Origin: Streptomyces cathayae
GTDB taxonomy: Bacteria; Actinomycetota; Actinomycetes; Streptomycetales; Streptomycetaceae
Reading direction: 5' to 3'
Assembly (NCBI RefSeq): GCF_029760955.1
Contig: NZ_CP121682.1
Span: 4,092,001 to 4,156,000, forward strand
DNA length: 64,000 nt
This document shows positions 25,497 through 34,894 of this stretch, in pieces (the stretch's first letter is position 1; each line of letters starts with the position of its first letter). A program made the position numbers and the translations under genes. The notes under the pieces are model-generated. The model did no database searches, was not told where the DNA came from, and saw only the letters and a program-made list of their open reading frames with translations.

Positions 25497-28400
25497 TCAG
25501 TTGGTGCCGATACGGGCGAGCAGGTCGACGATCCTGTCCTGCACCTCGTCGCTCGTGGACCGTTCCGCGAGGAACAGCACCGTCTCGCCGGAGGCCAGCC
25601 GCGGCAGGTCGGCCTGTCCGACGGCGGCGGTGTAGACGACGAGCGGGGTGCGGTTGAGCTGCCCGTTCGCCCGCAGCCAGTCGATGATCCCGGCGGACCC
25701 GGCCTGCTGCCGACGCACCTGCATCAGGTCCATCACCACCAGGTTCGGCCGGAACTGCCCCGCCAGCGTCACCGCGTCCGCATCACCCGCGGCCCGCGCG
25801 ACCTGCATACCGCGCCGCTCCAGCGTCGCGGTCAGCGCCAGCGCGATCTCCGCGTGCTCCTCGATCAGCAGCACCCGCGGCGGATGCTGCTCGCTGTCAC
25901 GCGGCGCGAGCGCCTTCAGCAGTACGGCGGGGTCGGCGCCGTAGGCGGCATCGCGCGACGCCTGCCCCAGTCCGGCCGTGACGAGCACCGGAACCTCGGC
26001 GGCCACCGCCGCCTTCCGCAGCGACTGGAGCGCCGTCCGGGTGATCGGCCCGGTCAGCGGGTCCACGAACAGCGCGGCGGGGAACGCCGCGATCTGGGCG
26101 TCTACCTCCTCGCGTGAGTTCACGATCACCGGCCGGTAGCCGCGGTCGCTCAGCGCCTGCTGCGTGGCGACGTCCGGCGCGGGCCACACCAGCAGCCGGC
26201 GCGGGTTGTCCAACGGCTCCGGCGGCAGTTCGTCGTCCATCGGCTGCGGACGCGGGGGGTCCGCCACCTCGACGGCCCCGCCCGGACCGTCCAGCGGTTC
26301 GGGGCCCTCGGCCGCGTCCGCGTCCGGCGCCCCTATCGCGTACGAGCGTCCCGTGCCCTCGGTGGTCGGCGCGAGCCGCGGCTGTCCGGCGGGCGAGTGC
26401 TGCGGCTGAGGCTGCGTCGGCGACGGCGCGGGCTGCTGGGGCTGCGCCGGTGCCGGTGCCGGTGTCTGTGCGCGCGCTGCCTGTGCCTGCCGCTGGGCGG
26501 GGGCGGAGTCGGCCATCGTGTGCGGGCGGGCGCCCTGTTCGTGTTCCGCGACCGGGTCGGTACGCGTGCCGAGCTTGCGGCGACGGCCCGAGCCGCCCGG
26601 CTGGTGCGGGGGAGGCGTGGCCGCCGGCAGCGGCTGCTGGACCTGGACGGCCTGCCGGGTGAACGGCACGCCCTGCCCCAGGGTGCGCACGCTGAACGCA
26701 CGCCCCTGCGTCGAGTTCGGGTCCACCGGCGCCGTCGGTGCCGGCGCCGGCGCCTCTACCGGCATCGGCAGCGGCTGAGGTTGAGGCTGAGCAGCCCGCT
26801 GCACGGGCACGGGCGCTGCCTCGGGAGGCAGCGGGGTGCCCGGTGCGGGCACCGCCCCACCGCTCGGCGGTACGGGGGCCCCCTGCGGCGGTACGGGTGC
26901 ACCGGCGGCGGGCCACGGCGGCTGCGCGGCCGGAGCCCCGTCGGGCGGAGTTCCCTGACTCGGCGCGGCCTCGGCGGGCAGCGGCTGGGCGACGGAAGCG
27001 GGCTGTTCCGCGGCCGGGACGGCGGGCTGTGCCGGAGCGGCGGACTGTGCCGGGACCGGCACGGCGGGCTGGGGCATCGGCTGACCGCCGGGCGCCGCCT
27101 GGGGCTGGTCGAGGGGTGCCGGTGCCGGTGGCTGTGCCGCTTGTGCCGGTGCCTGTACCTGAGGCATCTGCCCGGGGACGGCGAGGCCCCGACCCTGCAC
27201 AGGCCCGCCCTGCGGCGGAACGGCCGACGGAAGGGCCGCACCCTGCCGCGGTACGGGCATGCCCTGCGGGGGAATCGGGGCACCCTGCGCGGGCGCCACC
27301 GGCTGAGCCGGGACCGGAGCGGGTGCCGGGGCCGGGACCGGAGCCGGGACCGGCACCGGCGCAGGACCCGCGCCCTGCTCGGCCGGCTGGGCGACGGCGC
27401 GACGGCGTCGGCCCGTCGGGGCGCTGGTGGGATGCGGCTGCGGCGGAGTGTGATCGTCGGACTGGTCGTGCGGGACGGCGTCATGGCGCCCGTCGCGCAG
27501 GGCGTCACCGGAGGCGGCCGGTCCGGGAAGGGGCACCGGCACCGGGCCCTCCTGCGGGCCCTCGACCACCCCGGCTTGCGCTCCCTGGTCCCCCTGGTCC
27601 GCTTCGGGGGGTGGCAGCGCGAACACCGTACGCGGCGCGGCCTCCTGCGCCGCCGCCCGCTCGGTGGCCGCCGCCAGCGCCCGCCGACGCCGCCCGGCCG
27701 ACTGGGGCTGCTCCTCCTGCGCCTGGCCCTGGCCCTGAGCGGCCTGTGCCGTTCCGTCCGCACCGCCCGCAGCGGGCAACGCGGGCGGCAGGGCGTGCTG
27801 CTCACAGGAGACCTGCCCGGCACGCAGCCCTCCGGAGGGGACGGGCACTCCCTGCGGCGGTACGGTCCCGCCCAGCCCGGTGTTCGAGGCGGCGGACCCC
27901 GCCGCGGACTCGGCGGCCATGACGACGGCCCCGCCGACCGCACTCGCACCGGGGACGGCGACAGCGGCCTCCGCGCCCTCGGCCGGCCGCCCACGGCGCC
28001 GCCCGGTCCCGCCGGACACCACCACCGCGCCCTCACCGGAGGCCTGAGCCGGAAGCTGCGCGGGCTCCGCCGCGGCCGCCGCCCGGCGCCTGCGCCGACC
28101 GGTGGGGGGCGTCGCGGCATCCGTACCGGAGCCGGAACCGTCCTCGGCCCCCGGCATCCCGCTCTCCAGGAACGCGTCCACCGAGGCCCGCCGGGCCCTC
28201 CGCCGCCCGCCACCGGAACCCGGCTGACCACCCGCGGCCGGACCGGCCTCCTCGGCCGAGGCCTCCGCCGACACCGGGGCCGACGCCGAGCCCGGCCCGG
28301 CTCCCTGCGAAGGCACCGGCACCGGCACCGGTACTTCCTCCGGAACCTCCGCAGGCCCCCCGGAAGTCAGCGCGAGCTGCCCCTGACCTGCGGCGACGGC

Positions 28401-30071
28401 ACCGGCTCCGCCCCCGATGGGCACCTCGAGGACGAACGCGCTGCCGCTCATCCCCGGCACCTCGTGCGTCTGCAGCACACCTCCGTGCGCCCGTACGATC
28501 CCGCGCACGATCGGCTCGTGCACCGGATCGCCGCCGCTGTACGGCCCGCGCACCTCGAGGCGTACGACCTCACCGCGTTGTGCCGCCGCGACCACGACCG
28601 TGTTGTCCAGGTAACCGCCCGCCGACACGCGAGTGTTGCCGGTGGCGTCGACGCCCGCGACGTCCGCGACGAGATGCGCGAGGGCGGTGGCGAGCAGCCG
28701 TGAGTCGACCTCGGCCTCGATGGGCGGCGCGTGCACGGCGAACTGCACCCGGCCCGGCCCGATGAGCTCCACGGCCCCGTCGACGCCGGCGGCGACGACG
28801 GCGTCGAGCATCACCTTCGTACGGGTGATCCCCTCCGTCCCGGCGTCGAGCCGCTGGTAGCCGAGGACGTTGTCGATGAGGGTGGTGATCCGGGAGTAGC
28901 CGGCCGACAGGTGGTGGAGCACCTGGTTGGCCTCGGGCCACAGCTGACCGGCGTCGTCCGAGGCGAGTGCGGTCAGTTCGCGGCGCAGTTCCTCCAGCGG
29001 GCTCCTGAGCGACTGCCCGAGCAGGGTGAGGAGCTGTTCGTGCCGGCCGGAGAGGGCCTCGTAGCGGTCCTTCTCCCGCTCGCCGAGCGCGGCGTACCGC
29101 TCCTCGTTCGCGGCGAGTTCCTCGGTGTGCGCCTCGCGCAGCTCCTCCAGCTCGCCGACGTGCTTCTGGCGCAGGGCGGTGAGCTCGGAGGCGTGCTCCT
29201 CGGCGAGCCGCTCCAGCTCCTCGGCGTGCTGCCGCTCGGCCTCCTCCTTCTCCTTGACGACCGCGTCGTAGGGCCGCCGGTCGGTGAAGGTCATGACGGC
29301 GCCGACGAGCTGGTCGCCGTCGCGCACCGGCGCGGTCGTCAGGTCGACCGGCACCTTGTCGCCGCTCTTGGAGTACAGCACCTGCCCGCGCACCCGGTGC
29401 TTGCGCCCGGAGCGCAGGGTGTCCGCGAGGGGGGACTCGCCGTACGGGAAGGGGGAGCCGTCGGCGCGCGAGTGGAGGACGAGGGTGTGCAGCTCGCGCC
29501 CGCCGAGGTCACTGGCCCGGTGCCCCAGTATCTGGGCGGCCGCCGGGTTGACCAGGACGACCCGCCCGTCGGTGTCCGTCCCGACGACGCCCTCCGAGGC
29601 GGCCCGCAGGATCATCTCGGTCTGCCGCTGCGAACGTGCCAGCTCGGCCTCGGTGTCGACGGTGCCGGACAGATCGCGGACGACGAGCATCAGCAGTTCG
29701 TCGCCGGTGTAGCCGTGGCTGTCGGTGTCGTACGCCTGCTGATCGGTCTCCAGATTCGCACTGGTGACCTCGACCGGGAACTCGGTCCCGTCGGTCCGCC
29801 GGGCGACCATGCGCGTCGGCTTGGTACGGGCCCGCGGGTCGATGTGGTCCGGCCGGCGCATGGAACCGGGGATGAGCTTGGAGTCGAACTGCGGCAGCAG
29901 ATCGAGCAGCCCGCGCCCCACCAGCGCCGTGCCCGGCGTCTCGAACGCCTCGAGGGCGATGGCGTTGGCGTTGACGACCGTCCCGTTGGCGTTGACCAGC
30001 ACCAAGGCGTCGGGAAGCGCGTCCAGTATGGCTGCGAGGCGAGCAGTGCCTCGGGATGGCCTGCTGCTCAC
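25497..30071 (-). CDS. Giant PAS / degenerate histidine kinase / receiver protein with disordered linker
   Basis: The 1,524-residue product begins at GTG 30071 after GGAGGAAGCG. Order: PAS domain (about 10-115), second PAS (about 145-260), coiled coil rich in Glu/Lys/Arg (265-335), a dimerisation-like segment where the usual phosphoacceptor His of H-E-x-R-x-P-L is missing (GQSLRSPLEEL), and an ATPase-like fold with eroded N-box. Then about 700 residues rich in Pro, Ala, Gln with repeated GRRRR-type basic motifs. The end has two receiver-like domains; the last (PRVLLIEEHAEIALALTATL, VVMDLM) keeps the acceptor Asp and acidic pair. It may be a signalling scaffold fed by another kinase. Conserved in Streptomyces at this locus, to my knowledge uncharacterised. 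Confidence 0.88.
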   Translation of the reverse strand: MSSRPSRGTARLAAILDALPDALVLVNANGTVVNANAIALEAFETPGTALVGRGLLDLLPQFDSKLIPGSMRRPDHIDPRARTKPTRMVARRTDGTEFPVEVTSANLETDQQAYDTDSHGYTGDELLMLVVRDLSGTVDTEAELARSQRQTEMILRAASEGVVGTDTDGRVVLVNPAAAQILGHRASDLGGRELHTLVLHSRADGSPFPYGESPLADTLRSGRKHRVRGQVLYSKSGDKVPVDLTTAPVRDGDQLVGAVMTFTDRRPYDAVVKEKEEAERQHAEELERLAEEHASELTALRQKHVGELEELREAHTEELAANEERYAALGEREKDRYEALSGRHEQLLTLLGQSLRSPLEELRRELTALASDDAGQLWPEANQVLHHLSAGYSRITTLIDNVLGYQRLDAGTEGITRTKVMLDAVVAAGVDGAVELIGPGRVQFAVHAPPIEAEVDSRLLATALAHLVADVAGVDATGNTRVSAGGYLDNTVVVAAAQRGEVVRLEVRGPYSGGDPVHEPIVRGIVRAHGGVLQTHEVPGMSGSAFVLEVPIGGGAGAVAAGQGQLALTSGGPAEVPEEVPVPVPVPSQGAGPGSASAPVSAEASAEEAGPAAGGQPGSGGGRRRARRASVDAFLESGMPGAEDGSGSGTDAATPPTGRRRRRAAAAAEPAQLPAQASGEGAVVVSGGTGRRRGRPAEGAEAAVAVPGASAVGGAVVMAAESAAGSAASNTGLGGTVPPQGVPVPSGGLRAGQVSCEQHALPPALPAAGGADGTAQAAQGQGQAQEEQPQSAGRRRRALAAATERAAAQEAAPRTVFALPPPEADQGDQGAQAGVVEGPQEGPVPVPLPGPAASGDALRDGRHDAVPHDQSDDHTPPQPHPTSAPTGRRRRAVAQPAEQGAGPAPVPVPAPVPAPAPAPVPAQPVAPAQGAPIPPQGMPVPRQGAALPSAVPPQGGPVQGRGLAVPGQMPQVQAPAQAAQPPAPAPLDQPQAAPGGQPMPQPAVPVPAQSAAPAQPAVPAAEQPASVAQPLPAEAAPSQGTPPDGAPAAQPPWPAAGAPVPPQGAPVPPSGGAVPAPGTPLPPEAAPVPVQRAAQPQPQPLPMPVEAPAPAPTAPVDPNSTQGRAFSVRTLGQGVPFTRQAVQVQQPLPAATPPPHQPGGSGRRRKLGTRTDPVAEHEQGARPHTMADSAPAQRQAQAARAQTPAPAPAQPQQPAPSPTQPQPQHSPAGQPRLAPTTEGTGRSYAIGAPDADAAEGPEPLDGPGGAVEVADPPRPQPMDDELPPEPLDNPRRLLVWPAPDVATQQALSDRGYRPVIVNSREEVDAQIAAFPAALFVDPLTGPITRTALQSLRKAAVAAEVPVLVTAGLGQASRDAAYGADPAVLLKALAPRDSEQHPPRVLLIEEHAEIALALTATLERRGMQVARAAGDADAVTLAGQFRPNLVVMDLMQVRRQQAGSAGIIDWLRANGQLNRTPLVVYTAAVGQADLPRLASGETVLFLAERSTSDEVQDRIVDLLARIGTN

Positions 30072-30485
30072 GAGACGCTTCCTCCCTGTTCCGCTACGAG
30101 CCGACCGCGCGGGCCATCTTGCCAACCGGCCCGCAACGTGTCACTCGAGGGAGTCTAAGGGTTGGGATTGCGCTCGCGATGCCGGATGAGACCGAGGTCG
30201 CACGTAACGTTTACGGGGATGTGACGCCCGCGTCGCCGTGCACCGGCAACGGCCTGCACCGACGCCGACCGGACCGTTGCGGGACCTTTACACCTTTCCC
30301 CCGGTGTGCCGATCCGGCCTCCCTCGCCGCGCCGGCGACGCGCCCGCCACTCGCCGGTCGGAAGGGCTTTGCTCTGTGGCCACCCTGCCTAGTACCGTGG
30401 GGGGCGATTGGTGACGGCACGCGTGACTGTGTCATCATCGGCACGCACCACTTGATCCGCGCTCGCGCGCGGAAGGGTTGTGCAC

Positions 30486-30576
30486 GGAGGCGTCGCCTAG
30501 TCCGGTCTATGGCGCCGCACTGCTAATGCGGTTTGGGTCTTAAAGCCCATCGAGGGTTCAAATCCCTCCGCCTCCG
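30486..30576 (+). tRNA. tRNA-Ser(GCU)
   Basis: Class II tRNA with acceptor GGAGGCG/CGCCTCC, anticodon stem CCGCA/TGCGG with loop CTGCTAA (anticodon GCT), a long variable arm and T-arm GAGGGTTCAAATCCCTC. CCA is not encoded. Confidence 0.95.
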
Positions 30577-30778
30577 CACCGTTTCGAAGCCCCGGCCCAC
30601 CCGGCCGGGGCTTCGTCGTGTCCCTGGCCCCCTCATCCCCGCCGTATCCCTTGTTTTCGCAGGTCGCAAAGGGTGAACCAAACGGATTTCACATGACGGC
30701 GGCGGTCATGTAATGTTCTTCCTGTCGCCGCGAGCGAGCCCAGCGGGCCCGGGAGCGGCGAGAAAACTGAAGACACAG

Positions 30779-30851
30779 GCACTCGTAGCTTAACGGATAG
30801 AGCATCTGACTACGGATCAGAAGGTTGCAGGTTCGAATCCTGCCGAGTGCA
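30779..30851 (+). tRNA. tRNA-Arg(ACG)
   Basis: Acceptor GCACTCG/CGAGTGC, anticodon stem TCTGA/TCAGA with loop CTACGGA (anticodon ACG), T-arm GCAGGTTCGAATCCTGC. Its 3' half is duplicated in decayed form at 36396-36438, marking it as an integration site. Confidence 0.95.
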
Positions 30852-30858
30852 CAGCAGG

Positions 30859-30890
30859 CCAGAGGCCCCGGAGAAATCCGGGGCCTCTGG
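30859..30890 (+). terminator. Terminator of tRNA-Arg
   Basis: CCAGAGGCCCCGGA (30859-30872) and TCCGGGGCCTCTGG (30877-30890) form a 14-bp perfect stem with a GAAA-type loop. Confidence 0.9.
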
Positions 30891-31015
30891 TGTTGTGGTG
30901 CCGGTTGTTACGTCGGTTCTTCCGGACGCCGGCCACGACTCTCGGCGATGCGGAGAGCGTCTTCCGGGACCGTGCCCTGGGCCCTCGATGGGAACAGCGG
31001 CGCGTCGGGTTTGTC

Positions 31016-31372
31016 TCAGGAGGCGTTACGGCTCTCGGCTTCGGCCTGGGCTATGGCTTCGGCTTCGCTCTCGGCCAGGGCGAGCGTGACACCGAACGCC
31101 TGCGCGATGTGGCCGGCCGCCGACATGACGCGTGCTGTCCCTACCACGGGAGCGATTGCGACAAGGAGGTCCTGCAATTGCTCAACCGTGAAGTCAGCTT
31201 TGATCGCGGGGTTGATGTGGGCCAGGTAGGAGATCGCCGGTGCGTCCATGGCCACGAGTGCGGCGATGCGGGCATGGATGAGCGTTCGCTCGTCCATGTG
31301 GCAGCGCTCGACGGAGTCGATCGTCATGGCGGCGATCGTGTCGAGTACAGGAGTCTCAGATGCAGTAGCCAT
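31016..31372 (-). CDS. Carboxymuconolactone decarboxylase-like small protein
   Basis: The 118-residue all-helical protein (MTIDSVERCHMDERTLIHAR, DFTVEQLQDLLVAIAPVVGT, ARVMSAAGHIAQAFGVTLAL) resembles the helical CMD/AhpD-like proteins of Streptomyces, where DLLVAIAPVVGTARVMSA matches the usual second half. The CxxC-His centre of AhpD is absent, so no peroxidase role should be assumed. GAAGG precedes the ATG at 31372. Confidence 0.65.
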   Translation of the reverse strand: MATASETPVLDTIAAMTIDSVERCHMDERTLIHARIAALVAMDAPAISYLAHINPAIKADFTVEQLQDLLVAIAPVVGTARVMSAAGHIAQAFGVTLALAESEAEAIAQAEAESRNAS

Positions 31373-31873
31373 GGGTGGGCCGCCTTCTGGTTCCGTAGGG
31401 AGGTGAACCGCTCTCCGCTTGACTCGGAGATCCCCCTGCCCAGCAGTTGCTGCTCAAGCGTAGGCACCCTCAGGTGATGGCGCGCGTCGAGCCGGACAAG
31501 GGACCGAACGTGCTGATCTTGTGGTGGCTGCAGTTCATGCATCGTCTGTCCGTTTTCCCGATTGTGGAAGCGTCCGTGGCAGCTGGTGGCCCGGATGGCG
31601 GGCGGTGACTTCCCGCCGCAGGATGGTGGCGACTGCCCTGGGGCGTCCCCCATCCCTCGGGCGGCGGGATCTCGGAGCGCATCATGGACATGGAAAACCT
31701 CTGCTTGATCACGCAGCCTGTCCTCGGTCATGCCTCGCGCAGCGGGAACGCTGTGGACCGGTGGACCGAGCTGCGCCACGTCGGGACCTGACAGCAGCAG
31801 GCACGTGGTGGTCGCCTCCGGCCCTTGGTGGGCCTCCCCCAGGCGCTCGATCGGCTCCGGCGCGGGCGTGGGC
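31373..31873. other. Gap without a supported gene
   Basis: Short frames such as 31470-31712 (minus) lack a ribosome-binding site and conserved motifs. The 5' part of the next gene may reach back to GTG 31810 or ATG 31730. Confidence 0.45.
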
Positions 31874-32539
31874 ATGGTGATCGCTGTGCTCGCGCTCACG
31901 AACGTGATCGACAACCGCTGGGCGCCGTCGTTCCATCTGCTGACCGCGGTACTGGTCAGCGCGCTGTTGCTGGGGGTGCTCTTCCGGGCCGGTGGCACTT
32001 GGGCGGACGCGGGACTGGACCCATCCGCGCTGGGGCGTGGTGTGCGCTGGGCGCTGGCGCTGATCGGGCTGGTCTGCGTCGTCTACCTGGCTGCGGCGCT
32101 GCTTCCGAGCACCCGCGGCCTTTTCGCCGACCAGCGCTACAGCGGGTTCACGGGCGGTCAGGTGGCACTCCGCATGGTGATCACCGTCCCTGTGGGTACG
32201 GTCCTGCTGGAGGAGGTTGCGTTCCGGGGAGTCCTGTACGGGTTGGTGGATCGTGCGCGTGGCGTCGTCTGGGCAACCCTCGTGTCCAGTGGGTTGTTCG
32301 GGTTGTGGCACATCCTGCCGTCGCTGGGTCTGGTGGCGGCGAAGTCCCGGCTGGTCCCGGTCTTCGGCCACTCCGCGCTCGGCTCCGTCGTCGCGGACGC
32401 GGGAGCGGTCCTGTTCACGGCGGCCGCGGGTGTGATCTTCTGCGAACTGCGTCGGCGCAGTGGCAGTCTGCTGGCGCCGATGGGCCTGCACTGGGCTGTC
32501 AACGCTCTGGGCTACCTGGTCGGATTCCTGTTGCGGTGA
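31874..32539 (+). CDS. CPBP-family (CAAX-like) intramembrane metalloprotease
   Basis: The protein has about six membrane helices and all three CPBP motifs: EEVAFRG (Glu-Glu-x3-Arg), FGLWHILPS and LHWAVNALG, whose Glu and His residues coordinate zinc within the membrane. Bacterial members process or protect against peptides, often bacteriocins. ATG 31874 starts directly at the first helix; in-frame starts further upstream would add a low-quality N-terminus. Island cargo. Confidence 0.85.
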   Translation: MVIAVLALTNVIDNRWAPSFHLLTAVLVSALLLGVLFRAGGTWADAGLDPSALGRGVRWALALIGLVCVVYLAAALLPSTRGLFADQRYSGFTGGQVALRMVITVPVGTVLLEEVAFRGVLYGLVDRARGVVWATLVSSGLFGLWHILPSLGLVAAKSRLVPVFGHSALGSVVADAGAVLFTAAAGVIFCELRRRSGSLLAPMGLHWAVNALGYLVGFLLR

Positions 32540-32580
32540 GAAGGGTGCCTGACCCCTGCCGGGGGCTCGGGTGTGTGGAG

Positions 32581-34332
32581 TCAGCCCTCGGCGGCAATGA
32601 CCTCTTTCAGATGGGCGAGGTCCTGGGCGGTGACGTGGGCGGGCCGCATGACGGCGTTCCAGGCGTCTACGTATTCAGTGGTGTATTTGTGGCCGTGGCC
32701 GTCCGGGACGCCGGTGGAGAACGGAAGGTCGGCGGTGACCTGCCAGAAGGTCACGAAGGGGAGCCAGAGCATGCCCTTGAGCACGTCCTTTCCGTGCTGC
32801 TCGGTGAGCCAGTCCGGTGCGTTGAAGATGAGACGGGGGCTCCACCAGACGATCGGGTCGGAGGGGTGCATCAGGTAGAGGACCCGGGTGCCGTCCCAAG
32901 GCCGGTCCGCTGGGGGGATGCCCGTGGCTGGGTTGGTTGTGAAGCGTACGGTCCGGCCGTCTCGGTAGACCGGTTGGATCTCTGGGCTGCCGGGATCACG
33001 CTGGTCGCTGAACTGCCGGAACAGAGTGTTGAAATTGGGTGGCCCGGCGAACAGGGTGCCGGCGGTACGGATGCGCAGGTCGGCTTCTCCGCTGAAGGCG
33101 GCCTCGCTGCCGAACGATCCCAGGCTCTCCCCGGCGACGAACAGGCGGGGGCGCCGGCTCTGCGGCAGCTGCAGCCAGGCGTCGTAGACGGCGTCGAACA
33201 GGTCGCGACCCGCCGCCCGTGCCTTCGATTGGTCCACGAGGTAGGAGATCCACGACGGCAGGTAGGAGTACTGGATGGCCACGGTCGCCGAGTCGCCGCC
33301 GGCGAGGTACTCGAAAGAGTCCACCGCGGCGGGGTCGACCCAGCCGCTGCCCGTGGTCGTCACCACGAGCAGGTTCTTGCGCTGGAATCCGCCCGCGCGT
33401 TTCAAGTCGGCGACCGCCAGCGAGGCACGGGACTCGGTGCTGCCCGACGACGCCAGTCCGGCGTAGGCGCGGATCGGTTCCGCCGCAGGACGGTGGGTGA
33501 AGCCCGTGATGTCCGACGGCGAGGGGCCCGTTCCGGTGAAGCCGCGTCCTTGCAGGCCCAGGGAGCCCCACGGAACCAGTGAGCCCGGCCCTCCCGAGCG
33601 CAGGCTCGTGGTCGGCTGGTGCACCCCTTCCTGGGTCGTCGTGTTGCGCACCGAGAAAGCCTGATTGGCCAGGGCGACGCATCCGTCGAGGAGAAGACTG
33701 GTGACGATCAGATAGGCGAGACCGGTGACCAGGATCCAGCCGACCGCCCGAGCGGCCCGTGCCCCGACCCAGCGCTTGAGCAAGTCCGAGAGCCGGCGAT
33801 AAATCCCGCGAACGCCACGCCCGGTCAGCAGGAGGAGGCAGAAGACCAGCACCGCGATGAAGGGCGACGCGACGGCGAGCGGAACACTGTAGTCCGTCAC
33901 CCCCATCAGCCGGCGGATCTCGTACTGCCAGTACTGCCCGAACCCGAAGAAGACACCGAAAAGGATCGGCGCGCCGATGAAGAAGGCGGGCCAGGACCAG
34001 CGTCGCGCAGGCCGGGGCTCCCGGTCCGCGAAGGCGCGCCACACGCATGCGGCCAGTACGCCGAGCCCGTAGCCGATGGCCGCCGTGATTCCGCAGATCA
34101 TCCCCTGGAGCAGACCCCCGCGCGGGAGCAGCGAAGGCGTGAAGGACAGACACCCCAGCACCACGGCGCCCCAGCTCCCGGGAAGGGTGGCGTACAGCAG
34201 CTTCCGGTGCCGCGCGGGCTGCGCCGGCCCTCCTGGGGTACCGCCCCCTGCCGTCAGACCCGCTCCGGCCTCACTCGCAGCGGGCGCTCCGGCCCCGTTC
34301 GGATGCTCCTGCGGCCCCCGTGTTCCGGACAT
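32581..34332 (-). CDS. Alpha/beta-hydrolase membrane protein (Abhydrolase_9 with N-terminal domain)
   Basis: The 583-residue protein has an N-terminal membrane domain with about five helices (residues 45-240) and an extracytoplasmic hydrolase domain. Ser nucleophile sits in FVAGESLGSFGSEAAF; GSGWVDPAAVDSFEYLAGGD precedes it, and a late Asp/His (LMHPSDPIVWW; DGHGHKYTTEYVDAW) completes the likely triad. This matches the actinobacterial Abhydrolase_9 family (formerly DUF2319), substrate unknown. Convergent with the CPBP gene. Confidence 0.88.
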   Translation of the reverse strand: MSGTRGPQEHPNGAGAPAASEAGAGLTAGGGTPGGPAQPARHRKLLYATLPGSWGAVVLGCLSFTPSLLPRGGLLQGMICGITAAIGYGLGVLAACVWRAFADREPRPARRWSWPAFFIGAPILFGVFFGFGQYWQYEIRRLMGVTDYSVPLAVASPFIAVLVFCLLLLTGRGVRGIYRRLSDLLKRWVGARAARAVGWILVTGLAYLIVTSLLLDGCVALANQAFSVRNTTTQEGVHQPTTSLRSGGPGSLVPWGSLGLQGRGFTGTGPSPSDITGFTHRPAAEPIRAYAGLASSGSTESRASLAVADLKRAGGFQRKNLLVVTTTGSGWVDPAAVDSFEYLAGGDSATVAIQYSYLPSWISYLVDQSKARAAGRDLFDAVYDAWLQLPQSRRPRLFVAGESLGSFGSEAAFSGEADLRIRTAGTLFAGPPNFNTLFRQFSDQRDPGSPEIQPVYRDGRTVRFTTNPATGIPPADRPWDGTRVLYLMHPSDPIVWWSPRLIFNAPDWLTEQHGKDVLKGMLWLPFVTFWQVTADLPFSTGVPDGHGHKYTTEYVDAWNAVMRPAHVTAQDLAHLKEVIAAEG

Positions 34333-34894
34333 GTGCGCACTCCCTTCGAGGACGTCATGCCGTGTTCAGCACAGTTCTGTCCGGCCTGCTGAGGCCTCGC
34401 CCACTGCGGGTGATTTCCGCGCACGACAGGTGCTTCGGTGCGGCCCGGCTTCCACGCATCTCGTTTCCCAGCCGGAGCGATCTCTTCCCAGTCGTGAGTG
34501 GCTTCCCGAAGTGCCGGGCAGGACCGGGGTCCGCCGGCACAAGCTCCCCCGAGCCGTGTGAGGCTTTTCCGGGACGACTCAATGCCGGGTTCTGGTGGCA
34601 CCAGGACTCCGCGACGTCAGCCGGACGGCCGCAGCCCGGTTTTCTCCCCTCCGGGGAGTCGCCGTCAGGAGATCGGATTACTCAATGGGCGAGTGAACGC
34701 CGTCGAGCACGATCAGTGGCCGAAGAAGTGAAGGGCCTGGTCTCTGACCTGGGGCCGTGCCCTCGATCAACGCTGCGACCTGCGACTTAGCTGCCGTTGG
34801 TCGTCGTTGAGCGCCCTTTTACGGTCCCAGGACGGCCCGGATGGGCGTCTCATGATGCCGCTTCGGGTGAGAGGGCACAACGTGCGGTGGGGGC
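34333..34894. other. Gap without a supported gene
   Basis: Frames on both strands here are short, mutually overlapping and motif-free. It separates two minus-strand genes, so it probably includes the promoter of the hydrolase gene and decayed sequence. Confidence 0.45.

Noticed and set aside
26397..28703. Very long plus-strand open frame opposite the PAS protein linker
   Set aside because: It is the mirror of GC-biased Pro/Ala/Arg codons in the real minus-strand gene; its product is an Arg/Gly/Leu-rich composition with no domain or ribosome-binding site.
31470..31712. 80-residue minus-strand frame
   Set aside because: No ribosome-binding site or conserved motif; lies in an island gap with overlapping frames on the other strand.
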